Of a stretch of DNA of 64,000 bases, positions 1-15,325 are shown in pieces; within the stretch, counting starts at the first letter, position 1, and the number at the start of each line of letters is the position of its first letter. The translations under genes were made by a program, and so were the position numbers. The notes under the pieces were generated by a model. The model was not told the DNA's origin, searched no databases, and saw only the letters and a list, made by a program, of their open reading frames with translations. Source of the stretch: Sapria himalayana (taxonomy: Eukaryota > Streptophyta > Magnoliopsida > Malpighiales > Rafflesiaceae); assembly GCA_029783825.1 (NCBI GenBank), contig JAREIK010009690.1, positions 1 to 64,000 on the forward strand. Direction: 5' to 3'.

Positions 1-706
1 TATATATATATATATATATATACTGATAGATAGATAGCCAGACAGAAAGCTACATATATAAAAGATAGATAGATATACAAATATATAATTAGATATATAG
101 AGCTATAGATAGTCAGATAGATAGAATGATATATAAACATATAGATAGATAGTTGTATATATATATATATATATTTAAAGATAGACAAATTTAGAGAGAG
201 AGAGAGAGAGATTTAGAGATACATAGATAGTCATATAAACAAGTAGATAAATACAAAGATAGTGAGAAAGATAAAGAAACAAATATACATAATAATAGAA
301 ATAAAAATAAATAGATATATAGATAGACATATAGACAAATAAAAAGATATATATATAGTTAGATATATAGATATATACTGAGATATATAGATAGATAGAT
401 AGATAGAAAGATAGATTTATAGATAGATGAACACATAGACACATAGATAGATAGATAATTGGATAAATATAAATAAAGATAGAAAGATAGATAGATATAC
501 ACATAGACACATAATAGATAAATAGATAGATAGACATATAGATAAATATATAGATAGACAAATAGATAGATAGTAATATATATACATAGATAGATAGATA
601 TATCGATAGATAGATAGATAGATAAATAGGAATATTGACTAATTGACAAATAGATAGTTATACATATTGACAGATAGTCACATAGCAAGATAAATGGGTA
701 TGCTGA

Positions 707-845
707 TTGATAGATAGGCATATAGACTTATTTATTGATAGGCAAATTGATAGATAGGCATATAGACTTATTTACAGATAGGCATATAGACTTATTTATA
801 GATAGGCAAATAGATAGATAGGCATATAGACTTATTTACAGATAG
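707..845. repeat. minisatellite inside GATA array
   Basis: The string aggcatatagacttattta occurs four times, starting at 716, 756, 780 and 820, so spacing alternates 40/24/40 bp. This local amplification sits on top of the tetranucleotide background. Confidence 0.85.
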
Positions 846-1434
846 ACATATAGATTGATAGTTTGTTCAATATATATAAAGATAGATATAAAAAAAGACA
901 GATATATTGATTTAGAGATAGATAGATACATAGATATATAAATAGATAAATAGATTGATAGAAAGATAGATTGTTAGATAGTTATATAGCTAGATAGATA
1001 GATAGATAGAAAGATTGATAGATTAATTGATCGACAAATATATATATATATATATATATATAGAATGATTGATAGATAGATAGATAATTAAATAGATAAG
1101 CAGATAAATAGATAGATAAATAGATAGATAGAGAGAAAGAAACATAGAAAGAATGATAGTTATATAGATATATAGATACTGTAGATCTATAGAAAGTTAG
1201 ATACACCGATTAATAGATAGATAGATAGACAAATAAATAGATAGATAGATAGATAAAAAATTATATAGATAGATTGATAGTTTGACAGAAAGATAAACAT
1301 ATATTTAGATAGATAGATATATAGTTAGATAGAAAGATTGACAAATAGAAAGATAGATAATAGTATAATAGATAATTAGAGAGATAGATAGATAACTAGA
1401 TACTAAAATATATGGATAGATAGATAGATATATA

Positions 1435-1476
<42 letters not shown>

Positions 1477-2384
1477 TAGATAGATAGATAGATAGGAAGA
1501 TTGATTTATAGATACATAGATAGACAAATAGATAATTAGACAAATAGAAATAGTGAAAGATAGACAGACAAACAGATAGACATAATAATATAAATATAGA
1601 TATATAAATAGACAGATAGATAGACAGATACACACACACACACACAGATAGGTAGATAAATAGATATAAAGATAGATAGAAGATATATAAATAGATAGAT
1701 TGACATATAAATAGACAAATATATAGATAGCCAAATAGACATATAGTTATAAATATAAAAAGATTGGGTGATTGATAGACATATAGATAGACAGATAGAT
1801 AGACAGATTGATAGCCATATATATATATATGTATGTATGTATGTAGAAAGATAGACAAATAGATAGCTAGATTGATAGATAGATGGATATACAGATAGAG
1901 ATATAGCCAAATTGATAGAGAGATACTAGAGTGATAGGCTAACAGATAACTAGAGTTACAAAGATATATAGACAGATAGATAGACTAATAAAAGATACAC
2001 ATATAGTAAAATTGATAAATTGATATATTAATAGATAGATATATAGACAGACAGATAGATATATAGAGATATAAACAAACTATAAATAAACAGATAGACA
2101 GATAAATAGATAACTAGACAAATAGACAGATTGAAAGATATATATATATAAATTAAAGGTAGATAGGTAGGAAGATAGACAAATAGATAGATATAAAGAT
2201 AGACATATATATAGATACAGAGATATACAGATAGACAGATAAATACATAAACACATAGAAAGATAGATTGAAAGACCTATATATTTATTGAATGATAGTT
2301 AAATAGATACAAAGATAGGAAGAATGTTAGATATATTGATAGACAAATTGATAGAAAGATTAATAGACAAATTAATAGAGAGCT

Positions 2385-2454
2385 CACAACAAGAAAATAT
2401 TGATTTAGCTTGGGAAATTTAGCTGGGGATCAATCCCCAGCTAAATAGCAAGTG
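2385..2454. mobile_element. 70-bp CACTA terminal relic in GATA array
   Basis: This is the only clear non-GATA island in array 1. It begins CACAACAAGAAAATATTGAT and continues with TTTAGCT...GGGGATCAATCCCC...AGCTAAAT, ending in GTG. It aligns base by base with the inverted right end of the 14038-26215 element (CACTACAAGAAAATATCAAT, TTTAGCTA, TTTTAGCTAGGGATCAA), so it belongs to the same CACTA family. The core is a short palindrome around GGGGATCAATCCCC. It is too short to be mobile alone. It is either a nearly complete internal deletion or a one-end remnant. No clear 3-bp target duplication is seen. Confidence 0.8.
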
Positions 2455-3229
2455 TTTAGATAGATAGATAGATAGAAAAATAGATTTATAGATAGACAGA
2501 TACAAAGATAGTTAAGTAGATAGATAGACAGATTTTCAAATAGAGAGATACATAGTTCAGATAGACAGACATATAGATATATAGCTAGTTAGATAGATAG
2601 ATTGACTAACAGATAACCTGATATAAAGATAGATAGAGATATAGACAAATATATATATTTTTGACAGAATGATAGACATATAGATAGATAGATAGACAGA
2701 CATATAGATATACAGACAAACAGATAGATAGATAGATTGATAGATAGATAGATGAATAAATAGACAAATTGATAGACAAACATTCAAATAGATAAATAGA
2801 TATATAGATAGAAAGATAAATAGACAAATAGATAGACTAACAATGAGATATACAGATAAACAAATAGATAGATAGACATATTGATTGATTGATAGACAAA
2901 AAAATTGATATATAGAAAGATAGACAGTTGAATAGACATATTTATAGATAGATTTATAGAAAATTGATAGACATATTGATAGATATATTGATGGACAGAT
3001 TAAAAGCTATATAGTTAGATAGAATGATAGATAGATAGATCAATCCATAGATAGACAGATAGACTAACAGATAGATAGATATATAGATGGAAATATAGAT
3101 ATATAGATAGATAGATAGAAAAATAGATAGATAAATAGTTAGACAGAAAGAAAGAAAGATAAATAGATAGATAGATAGAAATATAGATAGATAGACAAAA
3201 AAGAAATAAAAATATAGATAGATAGATAG

Positions 3230-3994
3230 ATAAATAGATAGTCAGAATTATAGAAATATAGATAGACATATAAACAAACATATATATACACTGATACATA
3301 GACAAATATATTGATTGATAGATAGATTAATAGATACACATATAAATAGAGACATATATTGAAATATAGATATGAAAATTGATAAAGAGATCGATAGACA
3401 AATAGATATATATTACTAGATTGATAGATACATAGATAAACACATAGATAGATAGATAGAAAGAAAGACAGACAGACAGATAGATAGATAGATATTGAGA
3501 AATATAGACATATATATAAATGGTTGGATAGTTAAATAGATAGATAAATAGATAGACAATCAAATAGGTAGATAGATCAATAGATAGATAGATAGATAGC
3601 CAGATATATAGATAGACTAAAATACTAACAACTATATATACATATAGAAAAAAGATAAATAGATAGATAGATAGATATAAAGAGAGATAGATAGATAAAT
3701 AGATAGAAAAATAAATCAATAGATTGATAGAAATAATTATAGATAGTTCGATAGATAGATAAATGGAAAAATAGATATATAGATTAATATATAGATTGAT
3801 AGATAGATAGATACATAAATAGATAGTCAGATTTATAGAAATATAGATAGACATATAAACAAACAGATATATACACGGATACATAGACAAATATATAGAT
3901 TCATAGATAGATAGACATATAAATAGAGACATATTTTGACATATAGATATGAAAATTGATAAAGAGATAGATAGACAAATAGATATACAGCTAG

Positions 3995-4025
<31 letters not shown>

Positions 4026-4390
4026 GACTATACAGGTAGATATTGAGAAATATAGACTTATATATAGATAAATGGATAGTTAAATAGCAAGAAAAATAGA
4101 TAGACAAGAAAATAGGTAGATAGATAAATAGATAGATAGATAGATAGACAGATAAATAGATATACATAAATACTAACAGCTAGATATACATATAGAAAAA
4201 TAAATAAATAGATAGATATATAGATAGATAGATAGATAGATAGATAGAAAGAAAGAAAGATAGATAGAAAAATAGATCGATTTATTGATAGAAATAATTA
4301 TAGATAGATCGATAGATAGATAAATGGACAAATAGATACATAGATTGATATATAGATTGATATATAGATTGATAGCTAGAGATATATATA
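3230..4390. repeat. tandem duplication of about 0.57 kb within GATA array
   Basis: Landmarks recur in order: gatatgaaaattgataaaga at 3369 and 3946, and aaataattatagatag at 3731 and 4292. The offsets are 577 and 561 bp. The stretch tagacatataaacaaaca with its flanks is also in both copies. The copies differ by substitutions and small indels, so this is an old duplication of the already degenerate array. Confidence 0.75.
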
Positions 4391-4968
4391 TATATATATA
4401 TACTAATAGATAGATTGATAGATAAACAGATAGATAGATAGATAAAAAGTAAAACTGATAGAAAGATTCATAGATATACAGATAGAAAGATAGATAGATA
4501 AGTAGACAGATAGAAAGACATATAGATAGGCTAATAGATATAAAAATAGTTAGATATAAATAGATATAGATAGATAGATAGAAAGATTGATAGATATATA
4601 GTTAGATAAACAAAAAGATATATAGAAAAAATATAGATAGATATATGATAGTTAGATATATTGATAGATTATAGATATATAGATAGATAGATATATAAGG
4701 AGATATATAGATAACTAGATATAGATAAACATATAGATAGGCAAATAGATTGTAATATAAAGACAAATATATAGATAGATATATATATATATATATATAG
4801 AAAGATGGACACATAGATTGTCCAATAGTTAGACAGAAATGTTAACAGATAGATAGACAGATAGATATATAGTTTGATAGACAAATAGATAGATAGATAG
4901 ACAAATTGATAGAAAGAAAAATAGATAGACATATAGATAGAAAAATTGATACCTAGATAAAATGGCAA

Positions 4969-5001
<33 letters not shown>

Positions 5002-5607
5002 GATTGATTGATATATTGATAGATTGATTGATAGATAAATAGAAAGAATGATAAAAATATTTACAGACAGATTAAAAGATAGATTGATATATAGATTAAT
5101 AGACTGGTTGATAAATAGGTAGATAGATTGATTGCTAGAGAGATAGTTAGATAGATAGATAGAAATATATATATATATATAGATAGATAGATAGACATTT
5201 AGATTTATAAATAGATCAATGGATAGATAGATAGTAAGATAGTTCGATTGATTAATAGATTGAATGATAGATAGATATTTTTATAGATAGATATATAGAT
5301 AAAATAAATAGATAAATAGAAAGATAAATATATAGATATAAACACAAATAGTTAGATCTATAGACATATAGATAGACATAAAGAGTGACATATAGATATA
5401 CAAACAAACAAATAAATAGACAGACAGATAGACACACACAAATAATGATATATAGATTGATAGATTGATAGATTGATTGGTTGATAGAAAGAAAGAAAGA
5501 TTGATAGATATATCGACAGTTGGATAGACAGATTTATAGATTTATAGAAAAATTGAAAGATATATAGATAGATAGATTGATATAAAGATAGTTAGATAAA
5601 TAAATAA

Positions 5608-5638
<31 letters not shown>

Positions 5639-8600
5639 GATAGAAAAATAGAAAGACACATAGAAAGATAGATTGATAGACATATATATAGACACATAGA
5701 TAGGAAGTTTGAAAGAAATATTGATAGACGAATTAAACTAAATATTTAAATATAGGTTAATAGACAAATTTATAGATAGATAGATTGATTAATTGATAGA
5801 AAGAAAGATAGATAGATAGATAGAGAGAAAGATAGATATGCAAATATATAGATAGATAGATAGATATATAGATAGATAAATAGATAAATAGAAAGATTGA
5901 TTGAATGATTGACAAATATATACATAGATAGATAGATATATAAATAGATAGACAAATAGACAGACAAAAAGATTGATAGATAGATATACAAATAGACAAA
6001 TAGATTGACAACCAGATAGATAGACAACTAGATAGATAGACAGACATACATAGTTTTATAGATAGATAGATAGATTGATTAATTGAAAGAATGATACATA
6101 TATTGATATACTTATTTATAGAAATATTGATAGTCAATTTGATATACTTATAGATAGATAGATTGATAGAAAGATAGATTGATTGATAGAAAGATAGATT
6201 GATTGATAGAAAGATAGATAGATAATTAATCAAATAGATAGAAAGATAGATATACAAATTTATATAATGAAAGTTAGATAGAAGATAGATAGCTAGATAA
6301 AAGATAGGTAGATTGACATATTTTAGACATATAGATAAACAAATAGATAGATAGTAATATAGATAGATATAAAGAAAGAAAGAAAGAAAGATATATAGAT
6401 AGATATATTTTTATACAGATAGAAAAATAGATATATAGACAAATATATAGATTGACGGATAGATAAAGAGATATATAGATAGATAGATATATATATAAAT
6501 AAATAGATAGATAGAGAGATAGATAGGTATATAGATATATAGATATATAGATAGATAGATAGATAGATAGATAGTCACATAGATTAACAAATAGATAGTC
6601 AAATAGATATATAGATAGATAGACATATAGACATATAAAAAGATAGATAGAGAGAGATTTACAAATTGATAGTTATGTAAGTAGATAGATAAATAGATAG
6701 ATAGACATATAAATATTGGAAGATAAAAAGACAAATACATAGAGTTATAAATGGATAGATTCATAAATAAATTCATATACAGATAGATTGATTGAAATAT
6801 AGATAGAAAGATTGATAGAAAGATTGATAGAAAGATTAATAGATAGATTAACAGACATATTGATAGATAAATTGATAGACATATAGTTTGTTCTATTAAT
6901 AAACAGATAGATAGATAGATAGATAAATTGATTTATAGATAGATTGATTGATAGATTATTAGACAGATAGATAGTAGGATAGATATATTGAAGATAAACA
7001 AATAATAGACATATAGATGTAACAATAGATAGACACATACATTAACAGATAGATAGCAAGTAGATAGATTGATACATAGACAAATCGATAGATAGATAGA
7101 TATATAAATCGATAATAGAGAGATTGACAGATAAATAAATAGAAAGATAGATAGATCGATAAAAATATAGATAGATAACTAGATAGAAAGAGAGATAGAT
7201 AGAAAAGTAGATAGATAGATAGACAGTCAAATAGATAGATAGATAATTAGTTAGACAGATACATAGATAGATATTTAGAATGATAAAAAGATAGATATAC
7301 ATAGAGATAGACAAATAGATAGATAGATAGTTAACTAGATTTATAGAAATTTTATTAGACACATTGTTAGGTAGATTTATTGATTGATTGATAGATAAAT
7401 AGATATATAGATAAAAAGATAGACAGATAGATAAAAAGATAGACAGACAGATAGATAGATAGATAAATATATAGATAAATAGATAGATTGACAGATAGAA
7501 ATACAATTAGATAAATAAATAGATAGACAAATACATAGACAGATAGCTAGACTAATAGATACATAGATAAAAAGACAAATACATACATATATAAATAGAT
7601 ATATTGATAGATAGATTGATACTCAAATCGATAGATATAAAGAATTATTGATAGAAATATTGATAGACAGGTTAAAATACATATTCATATACAAATTAAT
7701 AGACATATATATTTATAGAAAGATAGATAGATCGATTGAAATAGAGAAAGAAAGAATGATTGATAGATAAATATAATAATAGAAAGATAGATAGATAGAT
7801 ATTTAGATTGATTGATTGATTGATTGATAGATACATTAACATCTAGATAGATAGATAGATAGATATACAGATATATAGATAGATAAATCGATTGATTAAT
7901 ATATAGATAGATACATTGATATATAGACATATAGAAAGATATATTAATAGATAAACAAATAGATAGATAGACATATAGATACATAGATAGTTTGATTGAT
8001 AGAGAAATAAACATATTAATAGACATATAGAAACACTTACAAATTGACAGATATATAGGTAGACAAATTGATATAAAGATATATAGATAAATAAATAGAT
8101 ACATAGATAGAGAAATAGATAGATAGTTAGAAAGATAGATAGAAAAATATATAATATATAGACAAACAGACTGATAGATAAATAAATAAATATATATATA
8201 TATATATATAGATTTAAAGACAGGAAGATAGTCATATTGTTTGAGAGATAGATAGAAATATTGCCAGACAGATTAAAAAACATATTGATATACAGATTGA
8301 TAGGCAGATTGAATGATTGATTGAGTGAATAAAGAAAGAAATAAAGATAAATAGATAGATAAATAAATATAAATAGATAGATAAATAAATATAAATATAG
8401 ATAGAGAGATAGATATCTAAATAGCTAGATAAAGAGATAGATTTATAGATAGATAGATAGATTGGTAGATATATAGATAGACATATAGAAAGATAGATAC
8501 ATAGACAGAAAGGCAGATAGATAGATAGATAGATAGATTGATTGATTGATTGATAGATACATAGATAGATAGACATATAGATCTAGAGATATATACAAAG

Positions 8601-9562
8601 ATATATAGACAAATAGATAGATAGATAAACAAATTGAGAGAAAGATAGTCTAATAAGAAGATTGATCGATAGATATACAGAGAGACAAATCGATAGGCAA
8701 ACAGATTTACAAAAAGAAAGAAAAAAAGTTAAATAGAGAGATAGATATATAGACAGAAATATTGATTTATTGATAGTAAGAATGATAGATAGATAAATAG
8801 ATAGATATACAAATGGATAGATAGATTGATCGATAAATTGATTGATTGATTGACAGTTTTATAGACTTATACATAAATAGGTTGATAGAAATAAAGAAAG
8901 ATAAATTGATAGATAGATAGATAGAAAGATATATTGACAGAGAGATACACAAATAGATAAATAGAAAGATAAATAGATAGATAGATAGGCAGAATAGAAA
9001 GATAGATAGATAAACATATAGTAGACTGAAAGATATAAAAAAATATATATAGAAATATTGATAGATAGATAGATAGTCAAAAAATATACATATAGATAGA
9101 AAGATAGACAAATAAATAGATAGGTTGATTGATATATAGATATATAGATGGATAGATATATTGACATATAGATAGACAATTAGATGGATAGATTGATAGA
9201 TAGATAGAGAAATAGATAAATATATAGATAGATAGATTTGTAGATAGAGAGAAAGATAGACATATAGATATATATATATATACACATATATATATATATA
9301 CAAATAAATATAGATAAAAAAGATAGATAGATATATAGAAAGCATATAGATTGATATAAAAATATATAGATAGATAGATAGATAGACTAATATATAGGTA
9401 GTTAGAAAGAAAAATATATAGAGATATAAATAGATAGATTAATAGATAGATTGATAAACAAATAGATAGATAGATAGATATAGAGATTGATAGAAAGATT
9501 TATATAAAGATTGAAAGATAGATTTATAGAAATATTGATAGGGTGATTGAAAGAAAGAAAGA

Positions 9563-9655
9563 TAGATAGATTGAGATATTATTAGAAAGATAGATAGATG
9601 GATGGACAGATAGATAGATTGAGATATTATTAGAAAGATAGATGGATGGACAGAC
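9563..9655. repeat. 48-bp direct duplication in GATA array
   Basis: ttgagatattattagaaaga starts at 9571 and again at 9619, followed both times by gatggatggacag. A related copy (ttgagatattatttgacag) lies near 27420 in the second array, so the two arrays share more than the basic tetramer. Confidence 0.7.
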
Positions 9656-9981
9656 AGATAGATAGTCAGATAGATAGACATATATATAGAGAGATATATA
9701 AAGAATAGACAGATAGATAGACAGATAGAAAGAAAGATAGATAGATAGATAGATATATGATAAATAGATAAATAGATAAATAGAAATTGAGATAGATAGA
9801 TAGATAGATAGACATATTAATATACATATAGTTAGACAAATAAACAAAATAGATAGAAATATTGATAGAAAGATTGATATATTGATAGATAGTTAGATAA
9901 ATAGATAGGTAATTAAATAGACAGACAGATAGATAGATAGATATGTAGCTAGAAAGATAATAGATAAATAGATAGATAAAT

Positions 9982-10016
<35 letters not shown>

Positions 10017-12054
10017 TATAGATAAATAGGTAGTTAGATAAATAGATATATAATAGATTAAAATGATAGATAAATAGATATACAAATATATAGATCAATA
10101 GATAAATATACAAATATATAGGTAGATAGAAATAAAAATACATAGAATAATAAATAGATAGATTTATAAATAAATAGATAGACAAATAGATAGAAAGATT
10201 GATAGAAATATTGATAGATAGATAGATAGATTGATTGATAGACATAATGATAAACTAATTGAAAGTAGATAGTTTATTTGATTGATAGACAAATAGATAG
10301 ATTGGTTGATAGACAGATATATTGACACATTTTTAGACAGATTGATAATTGATAGATAGATAGATAAAGAAATAGATAGACATATATATAGATAGAATGA
10401 TAGAAAGATAGATAGATATATATATTGATGGTCAGATAGATAGATAGATTGATAGATCAATCTATACATAGATAGATAGATAAGGAGATAAATAGATAGA
10501 TAGAAAGATAGATAGACAAATAGATAGACACATTGATAGAGATAAATAGAAATATAGATAGTTACATAGACAGAAAAAAAGATATATATACAAGTAGATA
10601 GACAAATAGATACATAGATAAATAGATAGATAGATATATAGATATTTAAATTGATAGAAAGATAGATTGATAAACAAATTGGCATATAAATTAATAGATT
10701 GATAAATAGAAAGATTGATAGAAAGATATATAAACTGGTAGATAGATAGATAGACAAATAGATAGTTAGAGATATAGTTATAAATTAGATTATTAGACCA
10801 ATAGATAGAAGATTATTAGTTAGATATATTGACAAATAGATATATATATAAACAATAGATTGAATGATTGATAGACAAATAGATTGAGAAATATAAAGAC
10901 ATATTGATAGACAGATATATAGATAAATTGATAGATAGATAGATTTATATACATATAAATAGAAAGATTCATAGACTGACTGATATAAAAAATGATAAAC
11001 AAATAGATAGATTGATAATTAGATATATTGATAGATAGATTTATAGAAAAATATATTGATTGATTGAAACATAAATAAAAAGATAGATAAATTGATAAAT
11101 AGATAAATGAAATAGATAGAACAAGAGATTATTAGTTAGATAAATCGAAAGATAGATAGATAATAGAGAGTACATAGATAGATTGATAGATTGTTTGATA
11201 GATAGATAGTTAGATAGATAAATAGATAGGTAGATAGACAACTAAATAGATAGATATAAATATATAGATAGATAGATAGCCAAACTGATAGATATATATA
11301 TAGATAGATAGATAGCCAAACTGATAGATATATAGATAGATAGAAAGATAAATATATAGACAGATAGATAGATAGAAAAATAGATAAATAGAAAGATAGA
11401 TAGATAGATAGAAAGATATATAGATATATAAATAGATAGTTAAAAGATAGATAGAAAGATACATAGATATATATATATAGACATATAGATAGATAGATAG
11501 ACATATAAATAGACAAATAGATAGAAAGATAGATAAATAGATAGAAAGTTAGATAGATATAGATAAATAAATAGACAAATATATATATATAGATAGATAG
11601 AAATATAGATAGATATATAGATAGATAGATATATATATATATATATATATAGATATATAGTTACATTAAAAATTAGATAAATAGATAAATAGTAAGATAT
11701 ATAGATAGATAGACTGATAGACATATAGAAATATATAAGATAGATAGACAGAAAGATAGATAGATAGACATATACATATATAGATAGATAGATATACAGA
11801 AAGATATATGGATATATAGATAGATAGATAGATAGATTTATAGGTAGATAGATTGACAAATATATAGATAAGTAGATAGAAAGTTTGGTTGATTGATTGA
11901 TTGATATATTGATAGACAGATTGATAGACAGAATGATAGATAAATAAATAGACAATTGATAGATAAAATGGTATATATATATATAGACAGACATTATAGA
12001 TTTATAGATAGATATATATATATATAGACAGACATTATAGATTTATAGATAGAT

Positions 12055-12087
<33 letters not shown>

Positions 12088-13599
12088 ACAGACAGACAGA
12101 TAGATAGACAGATTGAAAGATAGATAGATAAACAGATATAAACATAGATAGATAGATTGATTGATTGACAAAAGATAGGCAGATAGAAAGTCCAATAGAT
12201 AGACAGATAGAAATACAATAGATAGATAGATAAATAAACAAATACATAGAGATAGAGAGATAGAAATAAAGATAGATAGATAGATGTCAAGATAGACAGA
12301 AGGATTAATAAATAAATAGAAATATAGATAAATAGATATATTAAAAAATAGATATATGGATAGATAGATAGTTTAACAGAAAGATAGAAAGATAGAGAGA
12401 TATAGATAGACAGACAGATAAATAGATAGATAGATAGATAGACTAATAGATAGTTAGAAAGTTTGACAAATAGAAAGAAAGACAGATAGACATATAGATA
12501 GACAAATAGATAGACAAATAGATATAGAGATAGATAGACAAATAGATAAATAGAGAGATAGATAGACAGATAGATAGACAAATATCTAGATTGATTGATT
12601 AAAAAATTGATAGACAAATAGATCGATAAGAAAATAGATAGACAAAGAGAAATACAAATACATTGATAATTAAATATATTGATTGATATATATATAGACA
12701 GATAGATAAACAAATTAATAGAATGATTGATAGATAGATTGATATATAGATTGATAGACAGATAGATCGATAGATCGATAGACAATAGATTGATTGATTG
12801 ATTGACAGGTAGATAGATACATATATCAACATTTTATTATATAGATAGATACATAGATAGATGGATAGATACATAGATAGATAGATAAATAGTTAGACAT
12901 ATAGATAAACAGATAGATCAACATATATATAGAAAAATAGGTTTAAAGATAGATAAATAGATAGATAGATAAATAGACAGATAGATAGACAAGTAGATAG
13001 ACAAATAGATAGACACATAATATAGACATATATTGAAATATATAGATAGATATATAAATAGTTAGACAGATAGATAGACAAATAGATATATTGATAAAAA
13101 GAAAAATACATACATATATAAATAGATAGATTGATACTCAAATAGATAAATATATAAATAAATAATAATAATAATATATATATATATATATATATATAGA
13201 ATGATTGATAGAAATATTGATAGATAGATTAAAATATAGATTTATATACAGATTAATAGACATATTTATAGAAAGATAGATTGATAGATTGAAATAAAGA
13301 AAGAGAGATAGATAGTTAAATATATTGATAGAAAGATAGATTGATTGATTGATTGATAGATACATTGACATCTAGATAGATATATAGATATATAGATATA
13401 TAGATAGAAACACTGACATATAGATATACCCAATAAACAAATAAATAGATTGATAGACGAATAGAAAGAAATAAAGATTGATAGATAGATAGATTTATTA
13501 ATAGATTGAAAGATATATAGATTGATAGACACATAGATCGATAGATGGATAGTCAGATTGATCGTTAGATTAATAAATAGATTAATAGACAAATTGACA

Positions 13600-13634
<35 letters not shown>

Positions 13635-14049
13635 ATATAAAGATAGTTAGATAAATAAATATATACATATATAGAGAGATAGATAGACAGATAGTTTAAC
13701 AGATAAATCGACAGATTGATGATACATAGACAGATAGATATGTATATATATACAAATAGAAAAATAGAAAGATAGTCATATAGTTTGATAGATAGATAGA
13801 AATATTGTTAGAAATATTTATAGTCAGATTAAAAAACATATTGATATACAGGTAGATAGATAGATAGATAGATAATAGATAATAGATATAATAGATGGAG
13901 AGAGAGAGAGAGATAGATAAATAGAGAAGTAGATTTATAGATGGATAGATAGATAGATTGATTGATAAATATATAAATAAATATATAGAAAGATAGATAC
14001 ATTGATAGACAAAAAGAAAGAAAGATAGATAGACTAACACAACAAAAAA

Positions 14050-14490
14050 ATCTCATATAGCTAGGGATAGTTCCCTATCTAAATGAGCAAATTTCCATCG
14101 CTAAATAGGATATAACATTGGATTCCCGATGGATCGGATCCCTATCTAATGGCTTCTTACTAAAATTTAGTGATGGAAAGTCTCCCTAGCTAAATAGTTA
14201 GCGACAGAAAGATTCTTTGCTAAAAAAGACAAATTCCCTAACTAAATTAGTAAGAAAAATGAGATTTTCTGTTGCTAAACAAAAATAACGATGGATAATT
14301 CCATAGCTAAAGTGTTAGTCTATAAATTTTAGCTACGGATATAGTCCCTAGCTAAATAAATTTAGCGATGGAAAATCCGTCGCTAATTTTAATATTTCCC
14401 TAGCTAAATTAGCTAGTAAAAATTCATTAGCTAAATTAGCAAGGGATTTTTCCCTTGCTAATTTAGCAAGAGATTTTTCCCTAGCTATTT
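14050..14490. repeat. left subterminal repeats of CACTA-1
   Basis: Dense, mixed-orientation copies of CCTAGCTAAAT, TAGCTAGGGA, TTAGCGATGGAAA and the inverse CCATCGCTAAAT. In characterised En/Spm elements such subterminal repeats bind the TnpA-type protein; that role is inferred here. About 250 bp of plain AT-rich sequence with nothing recognisable follows, up to 14745. Confidence 0.8.
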
Positions 14491-14745
14491 TAATTTCAAA
14501 CTTAATTTCAGAATTTAAATTATTTTAAAATTTTTTAATTAAATAATTTAATATTTTTATAACAAATTGAATAAAAATTAAAACTATAAATAATTTAGAA
14601 AAAAAAATAAAATCATTTAATATCTTATTCTAATTCAATATTTTACATAAATGAAACAAAAAATAACAAAATTTTATTTCATCTTATTCATTAATGTATC
14701 TACCGACCATCCATAAAGTATAGTATATCCATTCATTAACATTGC

Positions 14746-15296
14746 TGTTGGGCAATCGTGCTTCCACGGGTAGTGAGATTAAGAACAGAAAACAACAGAA
14801 AACACAGAAACAAGCAATATATATATCCCAATCCACAAGCATCCACGACAAAATCAAAACGAGAAATCAACACAGCAAATAACTTGGTTCGCTAGTCGCT
14901 CAGTACGACTAGCTACCTCCACCAGAAATTGCTTATGCATTACAGATTAAAACCAATGGATGGAGCGTCTTACAGTATGCAGCATTCGGCAGTTGCGAAA
15001 TCGCGCAGAGAGAGAGGAGAACGAAGATAAACAGTTCAACCGGGTCAAAAACAGCCGCCCGAAAAAATAAATACAAATCATTTTATACAAAAAATAAACA
15101 GCCGGTTCATTTAACTGAAGTGGGTCGGATCATGGACCAGGTCAGGCTTTGTTCCAAAAATTTCAGCCCGCTGACCGGACAGCGGGACCTCCATTATTGT
15201 GCTACTGCTGCATCCCCGGGCTTTTAATATTTCCTTTCCTGCACTTACATGAAAATATTAAAACAGATTATTAAGTAAAAACAAATTACATTTACA
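14746..15296 (-). mobile_element. copia-type LTR, copy A (3' LTR with polypurine tract)
   Basis: Read on the minus strand it shares long blocks with the LTRs at 17245 and 55831: tgcaggaaaggaaatattaa, the gtagctagtcgtactgagcg / actagcgaaccaagttattt block, and a CAACA terminus at 14746. The TGGTGGAGGTAGCTAGTC...GCGAACCA block is a familiar feature of plant copia LTRs. Immediately upstream in this sense (15301-15325) is a polypurine stretch, agaggagcagggggagagaa, in the position of a polypurine tract, so this is a 3' LTR and not a solo LTR. No 5-bp duplication flanks it. Internal sequence beyond the tract is not identifiable after about 15470. Confidence 0.75.
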
Positions 15297-15300
15297 GTAG

Positions 15301-15325
15301 TTTCTTTCTCTCCCCCTGCTCCTCT
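15301..15325 (-). other. candidate polypurine tract next to LTR A
   Basis: On the minus strand this is a run of A and G with one C directly 5' of the LTR start. In LTR retrotransposons this primes plus-strand DNA synthesis. It fixes the orientation of LTR A as the 3' copy. Confidence 0.55.

Larger units (their letters stand above)
1..14037. repeat. GATA-type tetranucleotide array 1
   Basis: Almost every position can be read as a variant of a 4-bp unit: GATA is the consensus, with GACA, TATA, AATA, GAAA and GATT as frequent variants and short pure (TA)n or (CA)n runs between. The left edge is outside the window; the right edge is a CACTA terminus. The minus strand reads TATC repeats, which give long open frames of Ile-Tyr-Leu-Ser with no stop. 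These frames have no start context, no non-repeat composition and overlap in several frames, so I call no gene here. Inside the array are local duplications (listed separately) and one 70-bp non-GATA insert. Confidence 0.97.
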
